Below, one piece after another: positions 16,177 to 24,296 of a stretch of 64,000 bases of DNA (the first letter of the stretch is position 1; each line of letters opens with the position of its first letter). Source of the DNA: AAA044-D11 sp965268555. Its GTDB lineage: Bacteria > Actinomycetota > Actinomycetes > Nanopelagicales > Nanopelagicaceae. A program made the position numbers and the translations under genes. The notes under the pieces are model-generated. The model saw only the letters and a list, made by a program, of their open reading frames with translations, was not told the DNA's origin and ran no database searches. The stretch is from NCBI GenBank assembly GCA_965268555.1, contig OZ254174.1, positions 62,001-126,000 on the forward strand. Reading direction: 5' to 3'.

Positions 16177-18060
16177 ATGACATCGCTAGAAAAATATAAG
16201 TACGACGTAGTCGTCATAGGTGCTGGTGGCGCTGGACTTCGCGCTGCAGTTGAAGCTCGCGCTGCTGGACTTCGTGTGGCAATCGTATGTAAATCTCTAT
16301 TTGGCAAGGCCCATACTGTTATGGCTGAAGGTGGCGCCGCAGCTTCAATGGGTAACGTGAACGATAAAGATAACTGGCAGGTTCACTTCCGCGACACAAT
16401 GCGCGGTGGAAAATTCTTAAATCACTATCGCATGGCCGAACTTCATGCCAAGGAGTCTCCAGATCGTATTTGGGAACTCGAAGTATGGGGCGCGCTATTT
16501 GATCGCACAAAAGAAGGAAAAATTAGCCAACGTAACTTTGGTGGCCACGAATATCCTCGGCTGGCACATGTTGGCGATCGCACCGGTCTTGAATTAATTC
16601 GTACCATGCAACAACGTATTGTTGCGTTACAACAGCAGGACGCTAAAGAAAGTGGAAACGCTGAAAGCCACATCAAAGTATTTGCTGAACTTACAATAAC
16701 TGAGATCTTAAAAGAGAACGGCAAAATCGCTGGTGCATATGGATACTGGCGCGAAAATGGCAATGAAGTTTTGTTTGAGGCTCCAACAGTAATTGTTGCT
16801 ACCGGTGGCGTTGGAAAGACTTTCAAAATTACATCAAACTCTTGGGAAGGTACCGGAGATGGTCATGCGCTCGCACTTAAAGCTGGCGCTAATTTAGTTG
16901 ATATGGAATTCTTACAATTCCACCCAACTGGAATGGTCTGGCCACCATCGGTTCGCGGAATCCTAGTTACCGAATCAGTTCGTGGCGAAGGTGGAATTCT
17001 TACCAACTCACTAGGCGAACGTTTTATGTTCAAATACATTCCAGAGGTATTCAAAGATAAATACGCAGATAACGAAGCTGAAGCCGATCGTTGGTATCTA
17101 GATCAAGATAACAACCGCCGTCCGCCAGAGCTTCTTCCGCGAGATGAAGTTTCACGTGCAATTAACTCTGAAGTTAAAGCAGGTCGCGGTACTGAACATG
17201 GTGGGGTTTACCTAGATGTTTCAAAGCGAATTCCGGCTGATGTAATTAAAAAGCGTCTGCCATCTATGTGGCACCAGTTCTATGAACTTGCTGGCGTAGA
17301 TATCACCAAGGAGGCAATGGAAGTTGGTCCTACTTGTCACTATGTAATGGGTGGCGTCGAAGTAGAGCCAGATACGGCTGCCGCAGTTGGAGTTCCAGGG
17401 TTATTCGCAGCTGGTGAAGTTGCTGGTGGAATGCACGGATCAAACCGCCTTGGCGGGAATTCACTTTCAGATCTCTTGGTATTTGGTCGTCGCGCAGGTA
17501 TGGGCGCGGTCGAATATGTTAAGAAGAACCCAAGTGCAACGGTTTCTGAAAAAGCCATTGCAGATGCAGCAGCAAGAATTGAGGCGCCATTTAGTCGCGC
17601 TGGTGGCGAGAATTCATATTCACTTCATGCCGAACTTCAAGAGATTACTCACAACCTTGTCGGCATTATCCGAACCGGAAAAGAAGTTGAGGAAGCAATC
17701 GAGAAGATTGCAGCTATTCGCGTTCGCAGTGCAAATGTTGCAGTAGCAGGCGACCGTAAATTCAACCCAGGATTCCACTTAGCATTCGACTTGGACAATA
17801 TGTTGTTAGTCGCTGAAAGCACTGCGAAGTCTGCGCTTCTTCGTGAAGAATCTCGTGGTGGTCACACTCGCGATGATTTCCCAGGTATGAGTTCAAAGTG
17901 GCGCCAGGTAAATCACATTTCAAGTTTTGATGGCAATAAAGTAAATGTGAAAGCCCAACCGCTTCCACCAATACCTAAAGAGCTATTTGATCTCTTTGAT
18001 ATCCACGAACTTGAAAAATATATGACGCCCGAAGAAATTGCGAAAGGTGGTTCCAACTAA
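16177..18060 (+). CDS. sdhA: Succinate dehydrogenase flavoprotein subunit
   Basis: 627 residues. Seen: dinucleotide-binding GAGGAGLRAA near residues 16-25, KAHTVMAEGGAAA near 44-56 whose His is the covalent FAD attachment site in the family, the active-site segment LEFLQFHPTGM, HGSNRLGGNSLSDLL, and a C-terminal RGGHTRDDFP. It oxidises succinate to fumarate in the TCA cycle and respiratory chain. Its stop overlaps the sdhB start by one base (TAATG). Confidence 0.96.
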   Translation: MTSLEKYKYDVVVIGAGGAGLRAAVEARAAGLRVAIVCKSLFGKAHTVMAEGGAAASMGNVNDKDNWQVHFRDTMRGGKFLNHYRMAELHAKESPDRIWELEVWGALFDRTKEGKISQRNFGGHEYPRLAHVGDRTGLELIRTMQQRIVALQQQDAKESGNAESHIKVFAELTITEILKENGKIAGAYGYWRENGNEVLFEAPTVIVATGGVGKTFKITSNSWEGTGDGHALALKAGANLVDMEFLQFHPTGMVWPPSVRGILVTESVRGEGGILTNSLGERFMFKYIPEVFKDKYADNEAEADRWYLDQDNNRRPPELLPRDEVSRAINSEVKAGRGTEHGGVYLDVSKRIPADVIKKRLPSMWHQFYELAGVDITKEAMEVGPTCHYVMGGVEVEPDTAAAVGVPGLFAAGEVAGGMHGSNRLGGNSLSDLLVFGRRAGMGAVEYVKKNPSATVSEKAIADAAARIEAPFSRAGGENSYSLHAELQEITHNLVGIIRTGKEVEEAIEKIAAIRVRSANVAVAGDRKFNPGFHLAFDLDNMLLVAESTAKSALLREESRGGHTRDDFPGMSSKWRQVNHISSFDGNKVNVKAQPLPPIPKELFDLFDIHELEKYMTPEEIAKGGSN

Positions 18061-18821
18061 TGGCCCGCAAACTTAAACTTCGCATTTGGCGCGGTGATTC
18101 AACAGATGGTGGATTAAAGAACGTTGAAGTTGAGGCAAATGAAGGTGAAGTAGTTCTAGATTTAATTCACCGTGTTCAAGCAACACAGATGGGTGATCTA
18201 GCAGTTCGCTGGAACTGTAAAGCTGGAAAATGTGGTTCATGTTCTATGGAAATCAATGGCAAACCTCGTCTTGCTTGCATGACCCAAGTTGCATCATTTC
18301 CAGAAGATGAAGAGATCACAATCACGCCACTTCGCGCATTCCCAGTAATCAAAGATCTTGTTACCGATGTGTCTTTCAACTATCGCAAAGCAATGGAAAT
18401 TCCTTCATACGAACATCCAAAGAACCTTGCACCGGGTGAAGCCCGCATGGAACAAGTAGATGTCGAGCGCAGCCAAGAATTTCGAAAGTGCATTGAATGT
18501 TTCCTCTGCCAAGATACCTGCCACGTAATTCGTGACCATGAAGAGAATAAGAAGTCATTTGCTGGCCCAAGATTCTTTATTCGCATCGCTGAATTAGATA
18601 TGCACCCACTTGATATGTTGAAGAACCGCAAGCAGAAGGCGCAAGAAGAGCATGGTCTTGGAATGTGCAACATCACTAAGTGCTGTACCGAAGTTTGTCC
18701 AGAACATATTCGCATCACCGATAACGCAATCATTCCGATGAAAGAGCGCGTTGTTGACGTTAAATATGACCCAGTTCGCTGGTTAGGCTCCAAAATTCGC
18801 AAACGCGAGGGTATTGTTTAA
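18060..18821 (+). CDS. sdhB: Succinate dehydrogenase iron-sulfur subunit
   Basis: 253 residues. Three cluster-binding sets are visible: CKAGKCGSC plus a later Cys for [2Fe-2S] near residues 55-75, CIECFLCQDTC near 142-152 for [4Fe-4S], and CNITKCCTEVC near 202-212 for the third cluster. It carries electrons from the SdhA flavin to the membrane subunit. The gene starts inside the sdhA stop, and crcB1 follows after three bases, so the fluoride channel genes may be co-transcribed with the sdh operon. Confidence 0.96.
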   Translation: MARKLKLRIWRGDSTDGGLKNVEVEANEGEVVLDLIHRVQATQMGDLAVRWNCKAGKCGSCSMEINGKPRLACMTQVASFPEDEEITITPLRAFPVIKDLVTDVSFNYRKAMEIPSYEHPKNLAPGEARMEQVDVERSQEFRKCIECFLCQDTCHVIRDHEENKKSFAGPRFFIRIAELDMHPLDMLKNRKQKAQEEHGLGMCNITKCCTEVCPEHIRITDNAIIPMKERVVDVKYDPVRWLGSKIRKREGIV

Positions 18822-18824
18822 TAC

Positions 18825-19178
18825 ATGATTCCACTGCTGCTCGTTGCCTTTGGCGGAGTAGCAGGAACTTTGGTTCGCTACGGAATTGGAAACTTAATTC
18901 CGCAAGATAGACCAGGAACGCTCGTTGCAAATCTCCTTGGTGTCGCTCTGGCCTCCGCGCTCCTTGTTTTAATGGAACGACGTGGAATCACACAAATACG
19001 ATTGATTTTGCTGCCAGGCTTCTGTGCTGGCATGACTACATTTTCTGCGGTAACGGTGCATTCAATAGAACCCGCTAAAGGCGGACTTCTTTATTTAGCA
19101 ACAAACATAATCTTGAGTTTGATAATTGTTGCAGTGGTTCTTCCGATTGCCCGAAAAACGATTCCGGTACGCCGATGA
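18825..19178 (+). CDS. crcB1: Fluoride channel subunit Fluc/CrcB, copy 1
   Basis: 117 residues, four hydrophobic segments. Family motifs: GGVAGTLVRYGIGNL at residues 9-23 and GFCAGMTTFSAVTV near 64-77, whose Phe and Thr/Ser line the fluoride pore. Known: Fluc proteins are dual-topology dimers; in many actinobacteria and firmicutes two neighbouring genes encode a heterodimer. The partner starts inside this gene's stop region (four-base ATGA overlap at 19175). Confidence 0.9.
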   Translation: MIPLLLVAFGGVAGTLVRYGIGNLIPQDRPGTLVANLLGVALASALLVLMERRGITQIRLILLPGFCAGMTTFSAVTVHSIEPAKGGLLYLATNIILSLIIVAVVLPIARKTIPVRR

Positions 19179-19513
19179 ATACTTTGTTAGTAATGGTAGG
19201 CGCCGCAATTGGCGCACCTGCTCGATATGCGATTGATCAATATCTGAGGCGATTTACGACAAAACCAGTTGGAACATTTACTGTAAATATCATCGGCTCA
19301 TTCTTAATTGGCCTAACATTCAAAGCATCGACCGAAGCTCATGATTTACTTGCAATTGGCATTGCCGGGGCTTTCACTACTTGGTCAACATTTATGTTGG
19401 ATTTATATCTTGCCTACGAGTTACGCAGATATAAGGATGCCCTTATAAATGTAAGCGCTTCACTTGTTTTCGGACTTTTTGCCGCCTGGGCTGGAGTTCA
19501 ATTAGTTAGTTAA
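19175..19513 (+). CDS. crcB2: Fluoride channel subunit Fluc/CrcB, copy 2
   Basis: 112 residues, four hydrophobic segments. Seen: GAAIGAPARYAIDQYL near residue 9, GTFTVNIIGSFLIGL near 33-47 with the conserved Asn, and GAFTTWSTFMLD near 70-81 with the pore Phe and Ser/Thr. It probably forms a heterodimeric fluoride exporter with copy 1 (inference from adjacency). Its end overlaps the end of the convergent peptidase gene by 12 bases. No fluoride riboswitch was noticed upstream; both genes follow sdhB directly. Confidence 0.9.
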   Translation: MNTLLVMVGAAIGAPARYAIDQYLRRFTTKPVGTFTVNIIGSFLIGLTFKASTEAHDLLAIGIAGAFTTWSTFMLDLYLAYELRRYKDALINVSASLVFGLFAAWAGVQLVS

Positions 19514-20938
19514 GTTCGAGATCCAGACTTCAACTTCGTCAGGATGGCTCGGCAATTTATTTGATAAAACTCGACATCCAGTTTCAGTCACAAGAACGTC
19601 ATCTTCAATCCGCACACCAATGCCTCGATACTCAGCCGGAAAGAGTTCATCATCTGGATGAATATAAAGTCCTGGTTCGACAGTGAGAATCATTCCTGGC
19701 TCAAGAACACCATCCCGATAATGTTCGACTCGAGCTTCGTTGCAATCATGAACATCGATACCCAACATATGGCTTACGCCATGAACCGTCCAACGTTTGT
19801 GCAATCCAACATCTGGCTTGAGGGATTCTTCTGCCGAAATAGGAAGCACCCCTAAATCAGCTAAGCCTTTAGCTAAAACTTCATGTGATGCAGTTGTTAT
19901 ATCTTTGAAGTTCGCCCCTGGTTTTACCGCAGCAAATCCGGCTTTCTGCGCTTCATATACCAACATGTAAATCTTGCGCTGCGCTTCTGTGAATTTTCCA
20001 TTCACTGGAAGTGTTCTAGTTATATCTGCTGTGTAAAGTGATTCAACTTCCACGCCCGCATCTATCAGAATTAAATCACCGTTCTTAACTTCGCCATCAT
20101 TTCTAATCCAGTGCAAGATACAAGCATGAGCACCTGATGCGGCGATGGTGTCATAACCCAAATCATTTCCCTCAACTCGTGCGCGGCCAAAGAAGGCTGC
20201 TTCAATTACGCGTTCTCCGCGTTTGGTAGAAGTTGCAGCACCAAAAACTCGCACCATATCTGCAAATCCGCGATTGGTCGCATCAACAGCTTTCTGCATT
20301 TCTGCAATCTCATAAGAGTCCTTTATCAATCTAATTTCAGATAGATAAGTTAAGAGTTCAGCCTCACCATCAGTGTCAACCGAAACTTTAGAATCAACAA
20401 TTGGATTCTCGCCACGAACGATTAATGTGGATTTAGAATTACTTAGAAAGCTCTCAAGATCTTCAATTTGGCGCACTGCCAAGCCATATTTTCGCGTTGT
20501 CTCTTCTAGCGTCATGCGACGACCAACCCAGAATTCACCATATTTTGCATCGCGATAAAACTCTGATGAATCGCGGGGCGATCTTGGATGAATGAATAGA
20601 AGTGGTTCATGGCCGCTCGTATTTGGTTCAAGGATAAAGACTGAATCCGGAACTGCATCTCCCGCGGTTATGCCCGTGAAATATGAGAAACCAGAGTGAG
20701 CACGAAATCGAAAATCGGTATCACTGCTTCGAACTTTAAGCCCACCGGCAGGGAGAACTATTCGCTTACCAGGATACATTTTTGAAAGTTTTTCAATACG
20801 CGCTTTACAGAATGAAGTTGCCTCACTTGGAACTATTCCTTCAAGTGGAGTTGGGGCCCAACCAGTCTTCATAAATTCAGCTAGCGCAGCAGGATTGGCC
20901 GCATCATATTTTCGGCTGCCATCCTTCTCGTCAGTCAT
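19502..20938 (-). CDS. pepP: Xaa-Pro aminopeptidase (M24B)
   Basis: 478 residues. An N-terminal non-catalytic domain (RIVLPAGGLKVRSSDTDFRFR near residues 60-80) precedes the pita-bread metallopeptidase domain. Metal-ligand segments visible: LILIDAGVE and TADITRT near 289-310, HGVSHMLGIDVHD near 385-397, TVEPGLY near 423-429 and GIGVRIEDDVLV near 443-454. Known: removes an N-terminal residue next to proline, used in peptide turnover. It has a leaderless promoter (TAGGCT, then 6 bases, then ATG) divergent from the kinase gene. Confidence 0.93.
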   Translation of the reverse strand: MTDEKDGSRKYDAANPAALAEFMKTGWAPTPLEGIVPSEATSFCKARIEKLSKMYPGKRIVLPAGGLKVRSSDTDFRFRAHSGFSYFTGITAGDAVPDSVFILEPNTSGHEPLLFIHPRSPRDSSEFYRDAKYGEFWVGRRMTLEETTRKYGLAVRQIEDLESFLSNSKSTLIVRGENPIVDSKVSVDTDGEAELLTYLSEIRLIKDSYEIAEMQKAVDATNRGFADMVRVFGAATSTKRGERVIEAAFFGRARVEGNDLGYDTIAASGAHACILHWIRNDGEVKNGDLILIDAGVEVESLYTADITRTLPVNGKFTEAQRKIYMLVYEAQKAGFAAVKPGANFKDITTASHEVLAKGLADLGVLPISAEESLKPDVGLHKRWTVHGVSHMLGIDVHDCNEARVEHYRDGVLEPGMILTVEPGLYIHPDDELFPAEYRGIGVRIEDDVLVTETGCRVLSNKLPSHPDEVEVWISNLTN

Positions 20939-20944
20939 AGCAAT

Positions 20945-20997
20945 AGCCTAACTGCTCGCGCAAAATAGTTCTATCAAGCGGGCTTCTTAGATATATT
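20945..20997. promoter_or_regulatory. Divergent leaderless promoters, pepP and P-loop kinase gene
   Basis: On the minus strand TAGGCT (20945-20950) ends 6 bases before the pepP ATG. On the plus strand TATATT (20992-20997) ends 6 bases before the ATG at 21004. No Shine-Dalgarno sequence is seen for either gene. Confidence 0.6.
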
Positions 20998-21003
20998 CGA
21001 CAC

Positions 21004-21624
21004 ATGAGCGTTCAACTTCTAGTCGAAGAGATTGCATCACTATTACAAGGCTCAAAACCTCGAACCATGATCGGCATAGTAGGCAAACCTGGCGCTGGAA
21101 AATCCACAGTTGTTACGGAGATTCAAAAACAATTTAGTACAGAAGACGTCGCAATCATCCCAATGGATGGATATCACTTAAGCAATGAAGAATTAATCAA
21201 GCTCGGGCGTCGGGAACGCAAAGGCGCACCTGACACTTTTGATGTCGAGGGATTTATCTCACTGATAACAAGAGTCAGAATTGAAATAGATAAGGACCAC
21301 ACCTTTCCTATCTTTCATCGTGAAATTGAAGCTTCGAAAGCGGATGAGGGAATCGTTCTGCGAAATTCCAAGGTAATTGTTATTGAAGGTAATTATCTTT
21401 TTTCAGAAGAACACAGTTGGAGCGAGGTATTTCCACTTCTAGATCAGAGTTGGTTTATAGAGATTGATGATGAAATACGGATGCAGCGATTAATCACTCG
21501 CCACATAAAGTATGGAAAGACGCCACAAGAAGCCGAGGAATGGTCCCGAGGATCTGATGAATTAAACGCCCGATTTATCGAGAAGACTGCTGCTCGAGCC
21601 GGGAAGATAATCAAGCTCGCGTGA
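21004..21624 (+). CDS. P-loop nucleoside/sugar kinase-like protein
   Basis: 206 residues. Walker A GKPGAGKST at about residues 27-35, then PMDGYHLSNEEL near 58-69, a block shared by uridine kinase, pantothenate kinase and the actinobacterial 'nucleoside/nucleotide kinase' (fructose kinase-like) proteins. VIEGNYLF near 128-135 is the Walker-B-like strand of the same group. The reaction is phosphorylation of a small hydroxyl compound; the substrate is not clear by eye. Leaderless promoter upstream; tRNA-Ser(GCU) follows after 39 bases. Confidence 0.8.
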   Translation: MSVQLLVEEIASLLQGSKPRTMIGIVGKPGAGKSTVVTEIQKQFSTEDVAIIPMDGYHLSNEELIKLGRRERKGAPDTFDVEGFISLITRVRIEIDKDHTFPIFHREIEASKADEGIVLRNSKVIVIEGNYLFSEEHSWSEVFPLLDQSWFIEIDDEIRMQRLITRHIKYGKTPQEAEEWSRGSDELNARFIEKTAARAGKIIKLA

Positions 21625-21663
21625 CAAAGTGCTCGCTTCACGCGCTAAACTTTGCCCACACTT

Positions 21664-21755
21664 GGAGACGTCGCATAGCCCGGTCGAGTGCGCCTCACTG
21701 CTAACGAGGTAAGGGGTAAAACCCTTCAAGAGTTCAAATCTCTTCGTCTCCGCCA
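21664..21755 (+). tRNA. tRNA-Ser(GCU)
   Basis: Acceptor GGAGACG (21664-21670) pairs with CGTCTCC (21745-21751); discriminator G and an encoded CCA at 21753-21755. The anticodon loop CTGCTAA gives anticodon GCT. The stem CCTCA/CGAGG has a mismatch (A opposite C) next to the loop. Variable arm AAGGG/CCCTT and T arm AAGAG/CTCTT are well paired. Confidence 0.95.
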
Positions 21756-21777
21756 GTTTTATAATTAAGGAGTTTTA

Positions 21778-23058
21778 GTGCCGCACTACAAGATAGCAAT
21801 TGTTGGCGCTGGACCAGCTGGTTACTTTGCTGCACAAGCACTTCAAAATTCTGTTACTGAAGATTTAACTTTTACAATCGACATGATTGAACGTCTACCG
21901 ACTCCTTGGGGGCTTGTTCGTTCTGGTGTTGCACCTGATCATCCAAAAATTAAGACTGTGGCCAAGGTATTCGAGAAGATTGCATCTGAATCCAACTTTA
22001 GATTGTTTGGAAATGTCGAACTTGGCAAGGATGTATCCCTCGCAGATTTAACTAAGAAATATGATGCAGTAATAATGGCTACTGGTTCTGCGATTGGCAA
22101 AAGACTTGGAATCCCTGGCGAAAACCTAGCTAACTCAATCTCTTCTGCCGAATTTGTACCTTGGTATAACGGACATCCAGATTATGCAGATTTCAAAGTT
22201 GATCTAACTGGGAAAGTTGCAGTCGTAATTGGTGCAGGAAATGTGGCGATGGATTGCGGACGAATTCTTGCTATTGATCCGAAAGAACTCGATGAGACTG
22301 ATACTGCAAATCACGCCCTTGATGCGATTCATAAAAGCAACATTCGAAAAGTATTTATAACTGGCCGTCGTGGCGCAGAATTCGCAGCCTTTACCGCCCC
22401 GGAGTTACGTGATTTACCAAAGTTAGAACATACCGATGTTTATATTCACGAAGATGAAATTGCACTTGCTCATAAGAACGCGGAAGCTAAGGGCGAAATT
22501 GAAAAGCATCTAGCAAGTAATTTAGAAGCAATGAAGCTAATCGCCGAAACTCCAAAGCATGGGCACGAGCGTTCTTTAGAGTTTCTCTTCTCGCACACTC
22601 CAAAAGAAATTCTTGGTAATGGCAAGGTAGAGGCAATTACTTATTCAACTCCTCGCGGCGATATAACAATTCCATGCGACCTTGTAATAACTGCAATTGG
22701 CTATGAGTCCGAAGCGATACCTGGTGTCAGCTTTGAAAAGGGAAAGATTGCTAACGTTGATGGTCGAGTGAGTGGCTCAAATATTTACGCAGTTGGTTGG
22801 GCAAAACGCGGACCATCCGGAGTCATTGGAACAAATAAAAGTGATGCCGCAGATGTAGTTTCACTTTTGATTTCTGACCTAAAAGAACCAAAAAGCAGCG
22901 GCGACATAACTGAACTTTTGAATTCAGATCACAAAATTGTTGACCAGCCATATTGGGTGCGAATCAATGAAGCCGAAATTGCGGCAGGTTCGGCCCTAGG
23001 AAAACCACGCGTTAAAGCAGTTTCTGTTCCAGACCTGATGCGTTTGGGGCAACCTTAA
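21778..23058 (+). CDS. fprA: Ferredoxin/adrenodoxin-type NADP reductase
   Basis: 426 residues. FAD-binding GAGPAGYFAAQAL near residues 9-21, RSGVAPDHPKIK near 47-58 (typical of FprA/adrenodoxin reductase), NADP-binding GAGNVAMDCGRIL near 155-167, and GWAKRGPSGVIGTN near 340-353. It moves electrons between NADPH and ferredoxins. The start is GTG (V-P-H-Y-K) at 21778, seven bases after a good Shine-Dalgarno AAGGAG. FprA proteins of mycobacteria are about 450 residues; this one is a little short. Confidence 0.92.
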   Translation: MPHYKIAIVGAGPAGYFAAQALQNSVTEDLTFTIDMIERLPTPWGLVRSGVAPDHPKIKTVAKVFEKIASESNFRLFGNVELGKDVSLADLTKKYDAVIMATGSAIGKRLGIPGENLANSISSAEFVPWYNGHPDYADFKVDLTGKVAVVIGAGNVAMDCGRILAIDPKELDETDTANHALDAIHKSNIRKVFITGRRGAEFAAFTAPELRDLPKLEHTDVYIHEDEIALAHKNAEAKGEIEKHLASNLEAMKLIAETPKHGHERSLEFLFSHTPKEILGNGKVEAITYSTPRGDITIPCDLVITAIGYESEAIPGVSFEKGKIANVDGRVSGSNIYAVGWAKRGPSGVIGTNKSDAADVVSLLISDLKEPKSSGDITELLNSDHKIVDQPYWVRINEAEIAAGSALGKPRVKAVSVPDLMRLGQP

Positions 23059-23086
23059 TCTGCGGGTAGTATTTCCCCGCATACCT

Positions 23087-23159
23087 GCGCTTGTAGCTCA
23101 ACGGATAGAGCATCTGACTACGGATCAGAAGGTTAGGGGTTCGAATCCCTTCAAGCGCA
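23087..23159 (+). tRNA. tRNA-Arg(ACG)
   Basis: Acceptor GCGCTTG (23087-23093) pairs with CAAGCGC (23152-23158), discriminator A at 23159. The anticodon stem TCTGA/TCAGA encloses CTACGGA, giving anticodon ACG. This tRNA is the normal substrate of TadA, encoded at 11721. Unlike the two serine tRNAs here, the 3' CCA is not encoded (CAAG follows). A short hairpin, GCGGG/CCCGC at about 23062-23080, lies between fprA and this tRNA. Confidence 0.95.
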
Positions 23160-23209
23160 CAAGTTCTAACTACACATCGTTTTAATACATAAGTAACTGA
23201 GGTAGCAAA

Positions 23210-23989
23210 ATGAGCTCCAACTTCACACTTGCAGTTTGTTCGGAGATGGTCTTCTTAGATCTGCCACACATAGAACGCGTCAAAAAAATTCACGAACTTG
23301 GATTCGCTGTAGAAATTTGGGACTGGACGCAGAAAAATATTCCCGCTCTTGCCGCTACTGGTGCGAAGTTCACATCGATGACTGGATATATAACTGGCCG
23401 CCTGGGCGATAAAGAAGGTGCAGCTGAGCTTTTAAAAACTGCAGAACAATCAATCCCCGTTTCTCATGCACTTGGGAATCCATCGCTAAATTTGCATGGA
23501 ACAGGTTTGAATAACAAAGGTTTGCCAGCACAACCTTGCTTTGATGTAACACCAGCGATGTGGGAGCAAGCAGAAATCACACTTAATCAGATTGCTGATT
23601 TGGGTGCCGCTAACGGTGTCACCTTCGTTCTTGAGAATTTAAATCTTCTCGTCGATCATCCAAACACGCCATTTGGTCTGGCTAAGGATGTAATTAAATT
23701 GGTCAAGAGCGTTAACAAGCCAAATCTAAAGATGAATTTTGATATCTACCATGCACAAATCGGCGAGGGAAATTTAATTGAACTTCTCCGTGAAGCCCTA
23801 CCAATTATTGGCGAGATCCAAGTTGCTGATGTTCCAGGTCGGCAAGAGCCAGGAACAGGTGAAATTAATTATCCGATGATTGCCAAAGCCCTGAAAGATA
23901 TGAAATACAGTGGGGTAATAGGAATGGAAGCCTGGGCGAGTGGGAAGAGCGAAGTCGCAATTGCTAGATTTAAAGAAGCTTTTAACTAG
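23210..23989 (+). CDS. Hydroxypyruvate isomerase-like TIM-barrel protein
   Basis: 259 residues of the xylose-isomerase-like TIM-barrel superfamily. Seen: EIWDWTQKN near residue 28, FVLENLNLLVDHP near 143-155 (metal-binding Glu), MNFDIYHAQIGEGNL near 177-191 (metal-binding Asp and His) and IGMEAW near the end, all typical of Hyi-type isomerases. The likely reaction is hydroxypyruvate to tartronate semialdehyde or a similar sugar isomerisation; related proteins have other substrates. A Shine-Dalgarno TGAGGT precedes the ATG. It heads a three-gene set with a monooxygenase-like protein and a hydrolase. Confidence 0.82.
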   Translation: MSSNFTLAVCSEMVFLDLPHIERVKKIHELGFAVEIWDWTQKNIPALAATGAKFTSMTGYITGRLGDKEGAAELLKTAEQSIPVSHALGNPSLNLHGTGLNNKGLPAQPCFDVTPAMWEQAEITLNQIADLGAANGVTFVLENLNLLVDHPNTPFGLAKDVIKLVKSVNKPNLKMNFDIYHAQIGEGNLIELLREALPIIGEIQVADVPGRQEPGTGEINYPMIAKALKDMKYSGVIGMEAWASGKSEVAIARFKEAFN

Positions 23990-24005
23990 GAATTAAGGAG
24001 TCGAA

Positions 24006-24293
24006 ATGAGCAAGGTTTATCTCTTCGTAGCAATTGATGTTAAGCCCGGAAAGACTTCTATATTTCTAGAGAAAATCGCAAAGCATGGTTCACATATACG
24101 CACCGAAGAGGGCTGCGAAGCGCTGGAGATATTTACTGATACCAATAATCCAAATCAAGTTTGCGTCTGGGAAGTCTGGACTAATCGCCAATTGTGGGAT
24201 GCCCACATGGTTAATGATGCAAGTGCTGCTTGGCAAGGCGTAGCAAAAGAGTTTGTAAACGGTGAGAAGATAACAGTCATGGACGCTATTTAA
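24006..24293 (+). CDS. Antibiotic biosynthesis monooxygenase (ABM) family protein
   Basis: 95 residues with the ferredoxin-like ABM fold pattern: an N-terminal strand (VYLFVAIDVKPGK), a helix with R and E residues (HIRTEEGCEALEIF), then VCVWEVWTNRQLWDAHM near residues 56-72. Family members include quinone or haem-degrading monooxygenases and LsrG-type isomerases, and many have no known role. A strong Shine-Dalgarno AAGGAG precedes the ATG. The 16-base gap from the isomerase-like gene suggests an operon. Confidence 0.78.
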   Translation: MSKVYLFVAIDVKPGKTSIFLEKIAKHGSHIRTEEGCEALEIFTDTNNPNQVCVWEVWTNRQLWDAHMVNDASAAWQGVAKEFVNGEKITVMDAI

Positions 24294-24296
24294 TTC

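Noticed and set aside
18380..18802. 140-codon minus-strand open frame across sdhB
   Set aside because: It is antisense to the cysteine-rich cluster-binding region of sdhB and its translation shows no family features.
23062..23080. Hairpin GCGGG/CCCGC between fprA and tRNA-Arg as a terminator
   Set aside because: The stem is short and no T-run follows on either strand, so it is not listed as a terminator.
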